Made by a program: the position numbers and the translations under genes. DNA of 64,000 nucleotides from Otis tarda (Eukaryota > Chordata > Aves > Otidiformes > Otididae), in assembly GCA_026413225.1 (NCBI GenBank), contig JAPMTP010000097.1, forward strand, positions 121,119 through 185,118, written 5' to 3'. Shown here piece after piece: positions 20,906 through 33,854 of this stretch (the stretch's first letter is position 1; every line of letters starts with the position of its first letter). The notes under the pieces were generated by a model, which saw nothing but the letters and a program-made list of their open reading frames with translations, had not been told where the DNA came from and did not search any database.

Positions 20906-21131
20906 AGCACAACTACCCCACAGATATTTTCCAAAAACTAAATGCCCTTAGTCTGTCCCTTCAATGCGACAGTCACAGGGTCGACTACAGCAAAACCCTC
21001 GGCAGAACTGAGAAGGTGGGACCGAGGGACGCAGGGGGAACGCGAGGATGCAGCAAGCACGGCCAGCTACGCCCCTCTCGCACGTGGAGCTTCGTGTCTG
21101 CGGGAGGACTCTTTGCCAGTGACGGTGGCCG
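20906..21131. other. Unit-2-specific spacer between R2 and gene-proximal region
   Basis: About 226 bases not found at the equivalent place in units 1, 3 or 4, where R2 is joined directly to TTGAACCAAGGG. No feature recognised. It supports the idea that units 1, 3 and 4 had this interval replaced or deleted. Confidence 0.5.
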
Positions 21132-21665
21132 TTGAACCAAGGGCCCAAGGACAGCGCACCCAGAACCTGACTGCGCGTTGCTGTGTCCCAGAGCATTAAC
21201 CCAGGACGTTCAAAAGGAACACGAACGAAGCCCATTCAAACGCGGTGCCCTCACTGGAGCAATGTTATTAACAATACGTAGGGAAAAATTATTGCTACCG
21301 TGAGAATGCCGATTTTGTAGTGAGCGCAAAAAGGGTTTGTGCTGCGAGGCGGACTCGGGGGTCCCCAGGGCGGGGCACGCACAGTGTGTCACAGGGCCCT
21401 TTGTGACCCGCCGTGATATGGGCGCTGCCGATTGGATGGCACGTGGCAGCGTGTCACAGGGCCCTTGGCGATACAGCTGTTGGCAGCAGCAACGGGAGCA
21501 CCCCACAGTGCCCGGAGGGGTGCGACGGGACAGGACGGGGACGGAATTGGGGTGCAAGGAGCTTCTGTGCAGCCACCTTGTTCCCTGCCGACCCACGTCC
21601 GTGGTGCTTTTCCGAGGCGTCTCTCGTCCCTGGGACAGGAGCCCTCGAGGACAGACCTCAGCGAG
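21132..21665 (+). promoter_or_regulatory. Upstream/promoter region of MROH copy 2
   Basis: Same layout as copy 1: palindrome GTCACA...TGTGAC (21388-21407), inverted CCAAT box ATTGG (21431-21435) and E-box CACGTG (21440-21445), about 220 bases before the ATG. Confidence 0.55.
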
Positions 21666-24600
21666 ATGGCGGAGAGACCGCCCAGCGTGCCCAGGCTGGC
21701 CTGGCTTGGGAAGGAGGAGGAGGAGGAAGGTGCTGGGGCTGCCCCAGCACGGCAGCCTGATGAGGTGGAGGAGGTCCAGTCGCTGCACGCAGGTGAGTGG
21801 CTGAGCTGGGACACAGGGCTCGTGGCTGCTGCCGCCTTGGCCCCATCCCATCCCCCGTGCCCATTCCCACGGGAACAGGGTATGGGGCTGTTCCCCACGG
21901 CTGGGCTCCGGCCATGCTCCATCCACTGGGCACCCCCAGCCCCAACACGTGGGCAGAGACAGGGGTCAGCGTCCCCACCAGCCCCTGCCCCAGGACTGGC
22001 CCTGCCCGGGCAGCGCGGGGCTCGCCTCTGTTCTCCAGCCTCTCCCGCAGCCCCTCAGCTCTGCCTGTGCTCTGTCTTTGCCACATCCAGGCTGGGACTT
22101 GTCGGAAGAGGAGAAGGAGCAGGAGGACACCCTCTTCTACTGGACAGCAGAGGTACCCACAGCCATCCCCGCCTGGGCTGGGGCGGCTCTGGCTGCTCAG
22201 CCAAGCACCGCCGTCAGGGCACTCGGGGTGACATCCCTCTCTTCCCCGCCCTTCCTTCTCCTGCAAATGTTTTAGGAATCCCTCCAGCCTCACTGAGCAG
22301 GAAGGCACCACTGTCACGGCCGTCGAGAGCATGGCAGACTCTGAGTCCTGCAATGCAGAGGCTTGTGCAGCCGTGCTGGATGTGCCTGTGGAAAGGGACA
22401 CCTCCTGTTTGGAGCATGTAAGTGGCCTTTGGCCGGGGCTCGAGCTCCCCAGGGCTTGTGTGCCCCCTGAAGCCGGGTCCCCTGGGCACCCAAGAGCCTT
22501 TAGGCCGGCACAGTGCGGCGGGAAGGGAAGCACATCCCGGGGGCAGCTGGGGAAATGGCTGGCTCTGGCAGCACTCCATCTCTCAGCCGTGTCTCCTCCA
22601 GGTGCCCGGGACTGTGAGGCGCATCTACCGGCGGCTCACATCCAGCACGGATGTGTCTGCCGAGGATCAGCTGGACAACACCCTTCAGGAGCTGACCCAC
22701 GCGCACCCCGGGATGTGGTGGTGACCCTCCTGCGCTGTGCCCCATCGTGCGACAGGTACGGGGCACACCTGCCTTGAGGGCTCCAGGGCTCACCAGCCTC
22801 TGTCGAGCCCGTCCCACGGGGGCTGCCAGACAGCCAGAGATTTTCGGGGGCACTGCCGACCCTCCGTTTCCCAGCCCTGACATCCCAGCCCACAGCCCTC
22901 TGCCACGCTCCCTCCCTGCCCCTCAAGGCACGGGTGCTGGGCCGCCTTCCTGCGCGCAGGGGGCAGGCTGCCAGCCGGTGCTTGCCCAGGCCAGGGCGCT
23001 GTGGCCGAGACCCCGCTAACACAGAGCTCTGGGCCTGCAGAGCTGCTGCGACCATGTGGAGGGCGATGGTCTCCTCGGGCAGGACTGCGGAGAAGGTGCT
23101 GCTGGAGCTGCTCTTGCGTGCTGGAGGACTGGCCGCTGCACAGCACGTCCACCTCCGACGGGGACAGCACGGACGTCTTTGCCCTGGCCGTGAGTTTCTG
23201 GACTCTGCCTCTCCCGGGCGGCTCTCCACGCTCCCCTGCATCGCTCTGTCTCACGCGTGGGCTGGAAACCTGGCTTAGGGGCAGGCTGAGGGGCCACGAG
23301 GCCACATGCTCCCCCTGCGTCTCCCACGGCCCAGGCCAGCCCCCAAGCCTCCCCTCCCCACGCTGGGGCCCCGCCACAGGGTATATTTGGGCACTGAGTG
23401 CTCTCTCTGGGTGTTTTGCTTTCGGCAGGCAACCAGGGCGCTGCGGGAGATCCTCCGACTGCCCAGGTGCCGAGGGGGATTGACGACGCATTTCCCCCAC
23501 CTCTTGCTGGTTCTGCTCTTCCAAGTTTTCTTCAGCACAGAGCAGATGCCAGAGGAGGTTGAAACCTTCTGGAGGGAATGCCGGGAGGAAGATGGCCTTC
23601 CCACACACCCTAAAGGTGCCCCACCCCAGTCCTCCTGTTTCTCCCACGGCCCTGGAGCTGCGGCCAGGGCTCCCGGCGTGACCTTGCCTTTGCTGTGCAC
23701 GCAGGTTTGCAGTGCTGACTGTCAAAGCGCTGCTCTGCCGCGTTGGCTATGAGAACGAGGTGTTGGAAGTCGCACGGAAGCATGGCTGGGACATGCTCCT
23801 CAACGCTGAGACCCAGCACTGCGCAGTGGGTCTGCTGGCCAGGTGAGAGCCCCCTTCTCCCCACCCCCCTGCCATTTCTGCCCTGCAGACGGGGCGCCCC
23901 ACACAATCCCCTTGGTCGTGGGTGAGGGGGACTTGTCAGCGAGGGATGGCCCAGCAGACTGGAAAAGTCTGGGAGAGGTGGGGGCACAGGAGCAGCCACC
24001 TCCCAGAGCGCCAGGGGTCTCCTCAGAAGGGAAGACTTTGGGGCAGGAAGGGGGATTTTCAACTTCTTTCCCGGGAAGGAGCCTGCTGCTGTTGGGCTTG
24101 GCGAGGGGTGGTGGGGAAAGCCCGGGCCTCCGGGAGCAAACGCTGCCGGCGGCTGGAGCAGAGCGCAAAGGGGGCCTGGGCCTGCCCGGCCCAGCCTGTG
24201 GAGTAGCAGCTGGATGAGGGGGGACAGTCAGTCCCGGGAGAGGTTTTCACGCCGTGCTCAGGGCCAACCGTGCCTTCTTCATCCCCTTGCCAGAGAGATA
24301 CTCGGCGCCTCGAGTTACTTCTGTTGCTGGACGGCAAACTACCTCCTACAGCTGATCAGCCGGAAGGAGCCACGCTGGCAGATCCCTGCCATGACATTCC
24401 TTGTGGAGGTGAGCCAGATGGGGAGCGCTGCCTCGCTGAGCTGCCTCCCACCACTCTGCCCTGTGGCAGCAGCAGCTGCGGGGCAGCCCAGCCGATGGAG
24501 CTGGGGCAGAGGGGGAGCTCTGGCGAGCGATCAGAGGCTGCCGAGGGCTGGGAGGCACAGCGCAGTGGGCGAGCGACCTGCGCCGTGTGCCCCAGGGGCT

Positions 24601-27328
24601 CTGCAGCCGCTGCTGCCTTGGGGCTGGGCTGCCTGGGACGGCGCCCGCGCCCTCTGCTCCTGGCTGGACCCAGCCCTGCGCGGTGCTGGGGTCCCTGCCG
24701 GCCAGGCACCCCTCTCACTGCTCCCTGTGTTTTAGCTCCTGCCCTGCCCTGACGCAAGCAGATGGAGTGGCCACATCCTGCAGCTCGCCCCAAGGTTCCT
24801 GCACAGCGAGGTGCACGGCCATGCGTCGCCTGGTGCTCAGAGGCCTCCTCGAGCTCTGCAAGACCCCCGTGATGGTGAGCAGGGGGCAGCCGGCTGAAGC
24901 TGTGCTGGCCACGTGGGGCTGGGCACGGGGTGCTGGCTAGCAGAGTCGCTTGGACTTGGCTGGGCCTTGGGAGCTGTGGTAGCTGCTCCCAACGCTCCTG
25001 CCTCCCGTTCACCTGCCCGAGTCCTTCGGGGCAGGCCTTTGCACCTGGCTCCCGAGGCAGCAGCGTGGGCTCAAACTGCTGCAGTGGTTTTGTCCGTGCA
25101 GCCTCTTTGGGCTTCACAACACAGCACTGTGTTCCACACAGGTCCAAAAAATGCAGTGTCTGCTGCCAGTGCTGGTAGACCTGCTGCAGGATGCAGATGC
25201 CGTGGTGGTTGAGAAGGCCCTGTTTGTGCTCAGCGATGTGCTTATGCTCATGGACGTCCCAATTCCCAGCAGCATCGCTCTTGCCACTGGCTGAGCGGCT
25301 CCGGCCACTCTTCGATAACGTAAGTCTTTGTGCCCCCCACCACGGGCGCTGGCGAAACTTTGTGCCCCATGGCTTTTCAGACCCGTGCCCTGTGGTGCGG
25401 CCTGGAGCAGCTGGTGCTCAGGTCTTGCCCTCTTCCTTTCCCCCAGGAGTCCATCTCTGTCCAGCTGCTCTCCATCGACATCTTTGGAGATGTGATGGAG
25501 TTCGTAGTTCCAGAAGGAAAACAGCCACTGAAGGCGCAGGTGCAGCAGAGCCTGATCCCGCTGCTCTGCCACTTGCATGATGAAAACCAGAGCGTGGCAG
25601 AGGTGAGGATTTCTGACCTGCTGGGGTCCCCGCGGGAGGTGGCTCGGCTGCCTCCTGTCCCGGTGCCTCGCGGGCTGCAGCGCTCCAGCCTCCTCCTGGC
25701 CTTGGCTCCAGAGCAGCAGCTCTGGGGGAGCTCTGTCCTGCTGCCCCGGCAGCACCAGGTGCCCGAGTTGGGGATTGTCCCACTCCCTGGTCCCGGGCAC
25801 CGAACCCGCCGGCGGACGCCTTTGTCAGCTGCTGCATCTTCCCAGCAGCGGCCAGGAGAGGCCCTGAGCCTTGGCCAGGTGCAGGGGACGCCAAGGGTCC
25901 TGTGCCCTGGGCAGCGGTGCCATCTCCCAGTCTCTGCTGCTCTGCAGGCCTCTCAGGTAATCCTGCTTCGAGTTACCAAGTTCCTGAAGAAGACGAAGCT
26001 CAGGAAGCTGGTGAAGAGGCAGCAGACATGGGAGGCTGGCCAGTGCCTGGTAAGGATGGCCCCAGAGCCCCAGAGCCCCAGAGCCCCAGAGCCAGGCTGG
26101 ACAAGCCCCCTGTCCTCACTGCCCAGCGTGTGGTGCTGGCAGCTGTGCCCCTGCCCACTGCTGCCAGCCTGCACCCCACGCACGCTGCCTTCCTCAGGCG
26201 TGCGGCCCCACGGGCTCTTCTCCAGGCTCCTCTTCCTCCCCAAGCCCGGCACCAGCCGGCTGCTGGCTGGGTTTGCCGTGGGTGTCCCGGCAGGGCAGGC
26301 CGGTCCTGCCATGCAGGGGGCCGCCCGGCCAAGAGGGGACATCCTGTGCCAACCTTTCCCTCCGTTCCCTTGCGCTCTCTCCAGCTGGCAGAGTGCAGCA
26401 GCAGGGCAGACGAGTACCTGCTGCAGGTGCTGCAGTACCTGCAGAGCCCGCAGGAGTCCATGCGAGAGGCGGCCATTAGGTTCATTGGTGAGCCACAACT
26501 CCCCGGGGTCCCTCCCTGCCCCACTGCAGCTTGGCCCCAGCCCCGGCTGCTGCAGCGGCAGCAGGAATGGGCTGTGGAGCCCCAGGTGCCCCACGCGGGG
26601 CCGGGGCAGCCGTGGGGCTCCCTGCCGCCCTCTCCCACCCCTGCCCTTGGCCGTCACGCTCGGGGACGGCCCCGGGCTCAGCCCCCGCCGAGGGAGGAAA
26701 GCGTGTAGCTGGGCTGATGTGGGGAAGCTGTGCTGCTGGGGCTGGCGGGACTGCTCATGGGCTGTGTGTTCCTAGGTCGTGCTGGGCTGTGCGTGAGGGC
26801 TCAGTGGCAGGGAAAGCTCCAGATCCTGTGCCAGGGTGAGTGAGCGCAGCGGGGTGTCAGCGGGGACTGTCGGGGAGAGGAAAGAACCCGGGCAGGGGGC
26901 TGCAATCCCTGCTCCCAGCCGGGGAGGGCTCTGCTCCCTGTGCAGACGAGGGGCGGCGTGGGCAGAGCAGAGATGTCAGGGGCACGTGGGGTATTTGTGG
27001 CCAGCACCTTCCGGCCCATCCCGTTGGCCCCTGCTCCCTCCTGGCCATGGGAAGAGCGGTGGGCTGGCCCTGGCAGGAGGGCTTCCTGGGGTCCCCGCGG
27101 ATGCAGGCTCTGACCTGGGCTCTGTTCCTCTCTGTTCCAGCCCTGGAAGGCATGACAAGTGACCCCAGCCCCTCGGTCTCCAACGTGGCAGCTCAAACGC
27201 TGCTTGTGCTGCGGCCTGCAGAGAGAAGGTCTGCCACCAGATTTGGGCTGCTGCACAGGCTGTGGAGGAGCCGGCCTTCTTTCCGGGGCGCTGGCTGGCT
27301 GTGCTGCTGCAGCTGCGTGCGGAGCTGA
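21666..27328 (+). pseudogene. MROH-like: MROH-like gene, copy 2, interrupted
   Basis: Exons: 21666-21792, 22091-22152, 22276-22417, 22602-22755, 23041-23189, 23429-23615, 23705-23842, 24294-24408, 24736-24874, 25142-25319, 25447-25602, 25948-26049, 26385-26487, 26776-26835, 27141-27328. All splice sites are GT-AG. Exon 8 has the clean 115-base form (EILGASSYFCCWTANYLLQL) and exon 15 the cysteine-rich end GWLCCCSCVRS, so this copy defines the consensus there. Exon 2 is six bases shorter, in frame. Single-base changes break the frame in exon 3 (+1, about 22283), exon 4 (-1), exon 5 (+1), exon 6 (-1, at the AAAG end), exon 9 (+1) and exon 10 (+1, about 25281). As written it is a pseudogene, but isolated single-base indels in a GC-rich repeat are also typical of consensus error. 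Confidence 0.8.
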
Positions 27329-27433
27329 TCCCAGGAGCTCCCTGTGCTGGACCACCTGAGCCTGGAGGGGGATGGCCTCTGAGAGCGGGATTGTGGGGAA
27401 GGTGCTGCCTTCTCCATGTTTTTAGGTTGTGAA

Positions 27434-27439
27434 AATAAA
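27434..27439 (+). terminator. Poly(A) signal AATAAA, MROH copy 2
   Basis: Conserved AATAAA about 105 bases after the predicted stop. Confidence 0.72.
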
Positions 27440-27985
27440 GGAGTTCAAAAGCCAGGCCCTGAAGCAACCGGGAGCCTCATGAGAGAGTGACCAGTCGTGC
27501 CCGCTGTCCCGCAGCTGGCGGCAGCACCGGACATACCCACAGCCCGTGGCCTGGCCGCAGGCGCCAGCTGCTCCGCCGGCCTGCGAGAGCAAGAGGAAAG
27601 GAGAGGAAAAGCTTTTGGCTCCCGGGCACGCGCTCTGCAAAGCTCATGGCTCCCCGTGGCAAGGAGTGGATGGGGTACAGCCCACAGCACCAGGCCATTT
27701 CTGTCCCTGCGCCACTGGCGCACAGCACTGGAGCTGCAAGAGCAGCCGCAAGAGATCTTGCGACAAGTGCTGAGGTGAGCGAGGCCAGGTCACAGCAAAA
27801 GGTCCTCCAGTGGGGCCGATCCCTGTTCTGAAAGTGCGTTCACCTCTGGCGACCCAGGAGACTCTTTATCTGGCCCGGGTCTCAGTGCTGCAGAGGACAA
27901 GGTGGCGGCAGAATCTAGAACGGCCCTCAGGTCAGCTCTGGTCTCCTTTCAGCGCCCCGTGCAACTCTCTTCCCGCCTTGCAGGA
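27440..27985. other. 3' intergenic segment after MROH copy 2
   Basis: Copy of 12123-12671. No gene recognised. Confidence 0.5.
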
Positions 27986-29183
27986 GAGGAGCAGCTCTGG
28001 TCCCCGCCGTGGGAACATTTATCCCCCCACTTCCCCTCCCTGCGTGTTCACGGTTCCTCTGTGCCGCTCCGTTGCCACGCCTGCCTGCCTCCTGTGCCCA
28101 TTGCCCAGCGCCCATGCCAGTGCGGCTGCAGGGAGGCACGTGCCAGCCCCGCCAGCCCCACCAGCCCGCAGGATCAAAGCTCCTCTGAGCTCCTCAGGCT
28201 GTCGCTGCCCTGTCCATCCGTGGCTGATGCACCCCTCATGGGCCCCGCTTTGCCTAAGGAAAGGGCAACGTCTGCCCCTCCCGCAGACGAATGGTGAGCC
28301 GGGAAGCGAAGCACCCCCAGCAGCAGGGCTGGAGCAGGCGCTGCTGCAAGGGGAAGGTGATGTTCCGACAGCAGCAGCCCATCCCGTTGGCGTAGCAGAA
28401 TCAGCATCTCTGCTGCTGGCCAGGGTCTGTTGCCCTTTGAGATCAAAAGCCATCTGATTTTGCAGCAGCAAGGCAGCAAGCCCCCAGGGAAAAAAGGGGT
28501 TCCCGGCTGCAGAAGCCGGCTTCTGCACACAACCGCCCTGCAGAGCGTGCGCAAGAGAAGCGAGCGGCTGACACTTCACCTTGCTTGCTTTCTTCCAGAA
28601 CATTTCCACCCACCAGCATCTGTAGAGGTTTTCTGCAGAGAGGGTGGCTGCTGATGAAGAGGAGGCCAGGCTGCCCCACCCACCTCCTCCCTGAGGAGGG
28701 CGCAGCCAGCCAGGCAGGGTCACTGCCAGAAAATAGGCAGCTGCCAAAATGCAACTGCTCTCGGAGGTGCCAGAGATCCTGCAGCACAGTTCAGATGGAG
28801 CCAGGAGTCCACAAAGGGCTGCGCCTGATCTGGTGAATTTTATGAAAAACAAGAGCTTTAAACCATGGAGTCCTTGCAATACTTGATCATGGGGAGATGG
28901 GGAGTGACCATGGAAATCTTTTGTGCCACACGGAGGTTTGCTGCTCGTCGTCTCGTGGCAAAGCCCTTGAACGAGCTGTCACACGTGAGGGCGAGAGGTG
29001 CATTTTCTTGCCCAAAGACATCTTGTGGATTTGCTGGCTGTTTCTGTGAGGACCAGGGGCTGTCAGCCGTACACTGCTGTCACAGTTCAGCCCCACGCGG
29101 GACCAAGCTACGCAGTCTCTCACTGATCCCCCAGCCTGCGAGGAAATCGGGGGAGAGGGAATAGAACAAAAAAACCCCACCAA
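27986..29183. other. GC-rich non-coding flank (unit 3)
   Basis: Copy of 1-1194 with few changes. No gene seen. Confidence 0.6.
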
Positions 29184-29970
29184 AGTAGGATAATGAGAGA
29201 GAGGAAAAATCTCCCCCTACCCCTGCCTGTTCCTGGGCTAAAGTTCATTCCAAATTATCTCGAACCCCCGAGCAGCACAGGGGGAACAGGGCATGGGGGC
29301 TGCGCTCAGTTCGTCACACGCTGTTTTCCGCCACTCCTTGCTCCTTTGGGGAAGAACTCCTCACATTGTCCTGTGCCCCGGTGTGGGGTCCTCCACGGGC
29401 TGCAGGGGGATCTCTGCTCCTCCGGGGCTCCCGGGCTGCAGGGGCTCAGCCGGCCTCACCATGGGCTGCACCACGGGCTGCAGGGGAATCCCGGCCCGCA
29501 GCCACTTTTCTCTTCCCCCTCCTTCTTCGCTGCCCTGGGCGCCTGCAGCCCTTCCTCTCTCAAGAAATCCTTCACAATCGGCTCAGGCAGATGCCTCTCA
29601 GCTTCTCTTCGCATCTCCTCTCTTCACTTCTCCTGGCCGGGCCGGGCCAAGTCGGGCCTAGGCAGCCGCCCACAGGAGGCCAGAGGGTGAGGCCTGCCAG
29701 GCCCACCAGCCTCGCACCTCCCCCTCTCTGCTGCACTTCTGCTTCTTCACTTTCTTTTTTCATTTTTTTCTTTGTTTTTAATTTTCCCCTTCTTAAACAC
29801 ATTATCTCAGAGGCCTTATCACTGTGGGCAATGGGCTCGGCCCTGGCCAGCAGCAGCGGCTCCGCCTCAGGCCCGGCTGGGCCCCGTGGACAAAGGGGAA
29901 ACTTCCAGCGGCCTCTGGCAGCAGCTGCCGCTGGGGTGCCCCCTGCCACACAGAAGCAGCCCAGACGGTG
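29184..29970 (-). repeat. LTR-like segment R1, unit 3
   Basis: Near-identical to 1195-1990, with the same triple CGGGCTGCAGGG arrangement and pyrimidine tract. Confidence 0.5.
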
Positions 29971-30750
29971 CAGCAATTGGTGTAACGAGCTGTTGGCTCA
30001 CAGTAGTTCATTGTAGAAGTTCATTGCAAAAGTGCAGTCAGAATTCTGCTGCACTCCTTTCTGCCATTCCAAGCCACAGGTCTGTAACAGCACATCTACC
30101 GTTTTACTTGGCTTAGGAAAAGGCAAAAGAAGACAAATTAAATCATCACTAATTCTCAAGGATCAGGCAGTTAACATAGTGTAAAACATTTCCCAGGAAA
30201 GCGTGACGTCTGTGGAACATGGGAAAAGCACTGTGGTGCTTTCACACTATTTCATACGTTAGTATTTTGGACCCTTACATCAATTAGTTGCAGATTCATT
30301 AATCATTTTTGCAGCTGGAGTGTTAGACTTAAATTATGCCAAAAGTTAAAGTGAAGTAATTAAAGACAAACAGTTACAGTCATTTTGTGAAGAAAACGAG
30401 TTAAACATTGTGCTATCCATCTCTTCCAGTAAACTGAGTATGTGGTGAGCTCGTTGACAGGTTCCGCTCCGTGAACGGTGCTGTGCAGTTCTGTGAACTC
30501 TGTTTTACAGTTCCGCCCAAGGGATAACGACAGTTCGCTGCTGAACCTCTCCAGTATCCCTGGGAGACAGGTGGTTGCTGTTCTGCTTTATAAACAGAGT
30601 TGCTGCGGATTATTTTTTACCATTATTTTAAGTCTGAGTGCTTTCAGCAGCCTAAGTAACCTGGTTGCAGCAACACTACAGAAGAAGAGAATTTCTGGCT
30701 CAGCGTTCCAGGGCCAAACCCATCCAATCACGTTGTTCTAGGCAGACTTC
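29971..30750. other. AT-richer flank between R1 and CR1a (unit 3)
   Basis: Copy of 1991-2679, with the ~87-bp stretch (about 30229-30315) that unit 1 has lost. No gene recognised. Confidence 0.6.
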
Positions 30751-33629
30751 CCTGGTCTGGTCTGTCCGAGGCCATTTTCAACTGGCCATGCAGGGCTATG
30801 ACCTGGTTGGCATCACGGAGATGTGGTGGCATGACTTGTACGACTGGAGCGTCGGCATGGAGGGGTATAGGCTTTTTAGAAAGGACAGGAAGGGGAGACG
30901 AGGAGGGGTGTCGTTCTCTATGTCAGCAACCAGCTGGAGTGTGTGGAGCTCCGCCTGGGGATGGAGGAGGAGCTGACAGAGAGCTTATGAGTCAGGATTA
31001 GAGGACGGGGACGGACAGGGGACGTTACGGTGGGGGTGTGTTACAGGCCGCCTGGCCAGGAGGACAGAGCAGATGAGGCGCTCTATAGCCAGATAGGAGC
31101 AGCCTCACGGTCACAGGCCCTGGTCCTCATGGGGGACTTCAACCACCCCAACATCTGTTGGAGAGACAACACGGCAGGGCACAGGCAGTCCAGGAGGTTC
31201 CTGGAATGCGTGGATGACAACTTCCTCCTGCAGGCGATAGAGGAGCCGACAAGGAGGGGTGCCATGCTCGACCTTGTGCTCACCAACAGGGAGGGGCCGG
31301 TGGGGGATGTGAAACTGAAGGACAGCCTTGGCTGCAACGACCACGACATGGTGAGTTCAAGATCCACGGGGCAGCAAGGAAACTACATGGCAAGCTCTCT
31401 GCCCTAGACTTCAAGAAGGTGGACTTTGGCCTCTTCAGGGACCTGGTGGGCCAAGTGCCATGGGAGGCGGCCCTGGAGGGAAGAGGGGCCCAGGGAAGTT
31501 GGTCCACATTCAAGGAGCACCTCCTCCAAGCTCAGCAGAGGTGCATCCCGATGAAGAACAAGTTGGGCAAAAAGGCCAGGAGGCCCGCGTGGATAAGCAA
31601 GGAGCTCCTGGACCAACTGAAAGTGAAGAGGAAAGCCTGTAGCGGGTGGAAGCAGAGACAGGTAGCCCGGGAGGACTACAAAGAGGCTGTGCGAGTGGCC
31701 AGGGATCGGGTGAGGAAGGCCAAAGCCCTGACGGAATTGAATCTGGCCAGGGATGTCCAAAACAACATGAAAGGCTTCTATAGGTATGTAGGGGACAAAA
31801 GAAAGTCGAAGGAGAACGTAGGCCCCCTCCGGAAGGGAACTGGTGTCCTGGTTACCTGGGACGTGAAGAAGGCTGAGGTACTCAATGACTCTTTTGCCTC
31901 AGTCTTCACCGACAAGGGATCTTTTCACACCACCCAAGCTGTGAAAGGCACAAGCAGGGACTGCGAGGATGAAGAACCGCCCACTGTACTCAAAGAGCAG
32001 GTTTGGGGAGCATCTGAGGAACCTGAAGGTGCACAAGTCCATGGGACCTGATGAGATCCATCCGCGGGTCCTGAGGGAACTGGCAGATGAAGTTGCCAAA
32101 CCACTGGCCATCATATTTGAGAAATCGTGGCGGTCTGGTGAGGTCCCCGATGACGGGGGGAAGAGAGGGAACATAACCCCAATTTTTACAAGGGAATAAG
32201 GAAGACCCGGGTAACTACAGGCCGGTCAGCCTCACCTCTGTGCCTGGCAAGGTCATGGAGCAGATTCTCCTGGAAACCATGCTAAGGCACATGGAGAGCA
32301 AGGAGGTGGTTGGTGACAGCCAACATGGCTTCACCAAGGGCAGATCGTGCCTGACCAATTTGGTGGCCTTCTATGACGGGGTGACAGCAGCGGTGGACGA
32401 GGGACGAGCAACAGATATCATCTACCTGGACTCGTGCAAAGCTTTTGACACTGTCCCGCACAACATCCTTCTCTCTAAACTGGAGAGACACGGGTTTGAT
32501 GGACGGACCACTCGGTGGATAAGGAGTTGGCTGGATGGCCACACTCAGAGGACCGTGGTGGTCAACGGCTCAATGTCCACGTGGAGACCGGTCACAAGGT
32601 TGTGTCCCTCAGGGGTCCATGTTGGGCCCGGCCCTGTTCCAACATCTTTGTCGGCGACATGGACAGTGGGATGAGAGTGCACACCTCAGCAGGATTCGCC
32701 GATGAGGTAGCCACCAAGCTGTGTGGTGCCATTGACGTGCTGGAAGGGAGGGATGCCATCCAGAGGGACCTGGACAGGCTGGAGAGGTGGGCCCGTGCCA
32801 ACCTCACATGGAAGTTCAACCAGGCCAAGTGCAAGGTCCTGCACCTGGGTCCTGGCAATCCCAGGCACAAATACAGGCTGGGCAGAGAGAATGGATTGAG
32901 AGCAGCCCTGCAGCACAAGGGACTTGGGAGTGCTGGTGGACGAAAAGCTCTCAACATGAGCGGAGCAATGCACCCTTGCGGCCCGGAGAAGTGCCAACCG
33001 CATCCTGGGCTGCATCAAGAGGAAGTGTGGCCAGCAGGTCAAGGGAGGGGATTCTTGCCCTCCACTCTGCCCTGGTGAGACCCCACCTGGAGTACTGTGT
33101 CCAGTTCTGGAGGCCCCAAAACAAGAAGGACATGGACCAGTTGGAGGAAGGTCCAGAGGAGGCCACAAAGATGATGAGAGGGCTGGAGCCAGCTCTACCT
33201 GTGAGGCCAGGCTGAGAGAGTTGGGGCTGTTCAGCCTGGAGAGAGGAGGGAGAGCTCCGGGGAGACCTGAGGAGCGGCCTCCCACTGCCTAAAGGGGGCT
33301 GCAGGAAAGATGGGGAGAGGCAGTTCAGCAGGGCCTGGTGTGATAGGACGAGGGCTAATGGTTTTAAAATAGAGGAGGAGGGAGATTTAGATTGGAAATT
33401 AGGAAGAAATTTTTTTAGAATGCGAGTTGTAGAACACTGGAACAAGTTGCCCAGAGGGAGGTGGTGGATGCCCCATCCCTGGAAATGTTCAAGGCCAGAG
33501 CTGGATGAGGCTCTGAGCAGCACTGATCTAGTCCAGAGTGTCCCAGGTCCTTGCAGGGGGATTGAACTGGGTGACCTTTGAAGGTCCCTTCCAATTCCTA
33601 ACCCATTCTACTGATTCTATGATTCTATG
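30751..33629 (+). mobile_element. CR1-type LINE, CR1a type (unit 3)
   Basis: Sense CR1 with the same 5' boundary and the same one-base loss at the endonuclease/RT junction as the other CR1a copies. The RT is open from 31419 to 32051, then frameshifted (extra G near 32008) and disrupted repeatedly after 32545. The catalytic region reads FADEVATKL owing to small insertions around an original FADD. It ends in the ATTCTATG repeat at about 33629. Confidence 0.93.
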
Positions 33630-33854
33630 CAGCGTTGGTCACGTCGTAGAACAAAGCTCGGTTCAGGATTGTACAGGAGAGCTGGACAGCTGCTGGAAAA
33701 GAACAATGTTCTGTATGGTGTTTTTTTCATTTTTCCATTAATGAACTATTTTAAATTAAAAGGATGAGGGAAAAAGAAAATAAGATTTTTATAATAGTTA
33801 GGTTTTAATGTTACTGCTTTAAACACTTTGAATTACAAAAATTATGAAGTCATT
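33630..33854. other. Residual AT-rich spacer between CR1a and CR1b (unit 3)
   Basis: Matches the first ~220 bp of the unit 2 AT-rich segment (16677-16895), ending at GAAGTCATTAAA, where CR1b begins. No gene. Confidence 0.7.

Larger units (their letters stand above)
12672..27985 (+). repeat. Tandem segmental duplication, unit 2
   Basis: The longest unit (about 15.3 kb). It differs from unit 1 by loss of most of R1 and the following flank (junction at about 14060), a single CR1a copy, retention of a 3.7-kb AT-rich segment, and a more complete R2. It appears to keep the arrangement between CR1a and the gene that preceded the CR1b insertion in units 3 and 4. Confidence 0.93.

Noticed and set aside
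25330-26775. 481-codon plus-strand open frame over exons 11-13 of copy 2
   Set aside because: It contains real exon 11 and 12 sequence in frame but continues through introns with low-complexity proline/alanine/serine text. The spliced model explains the conserved parts.
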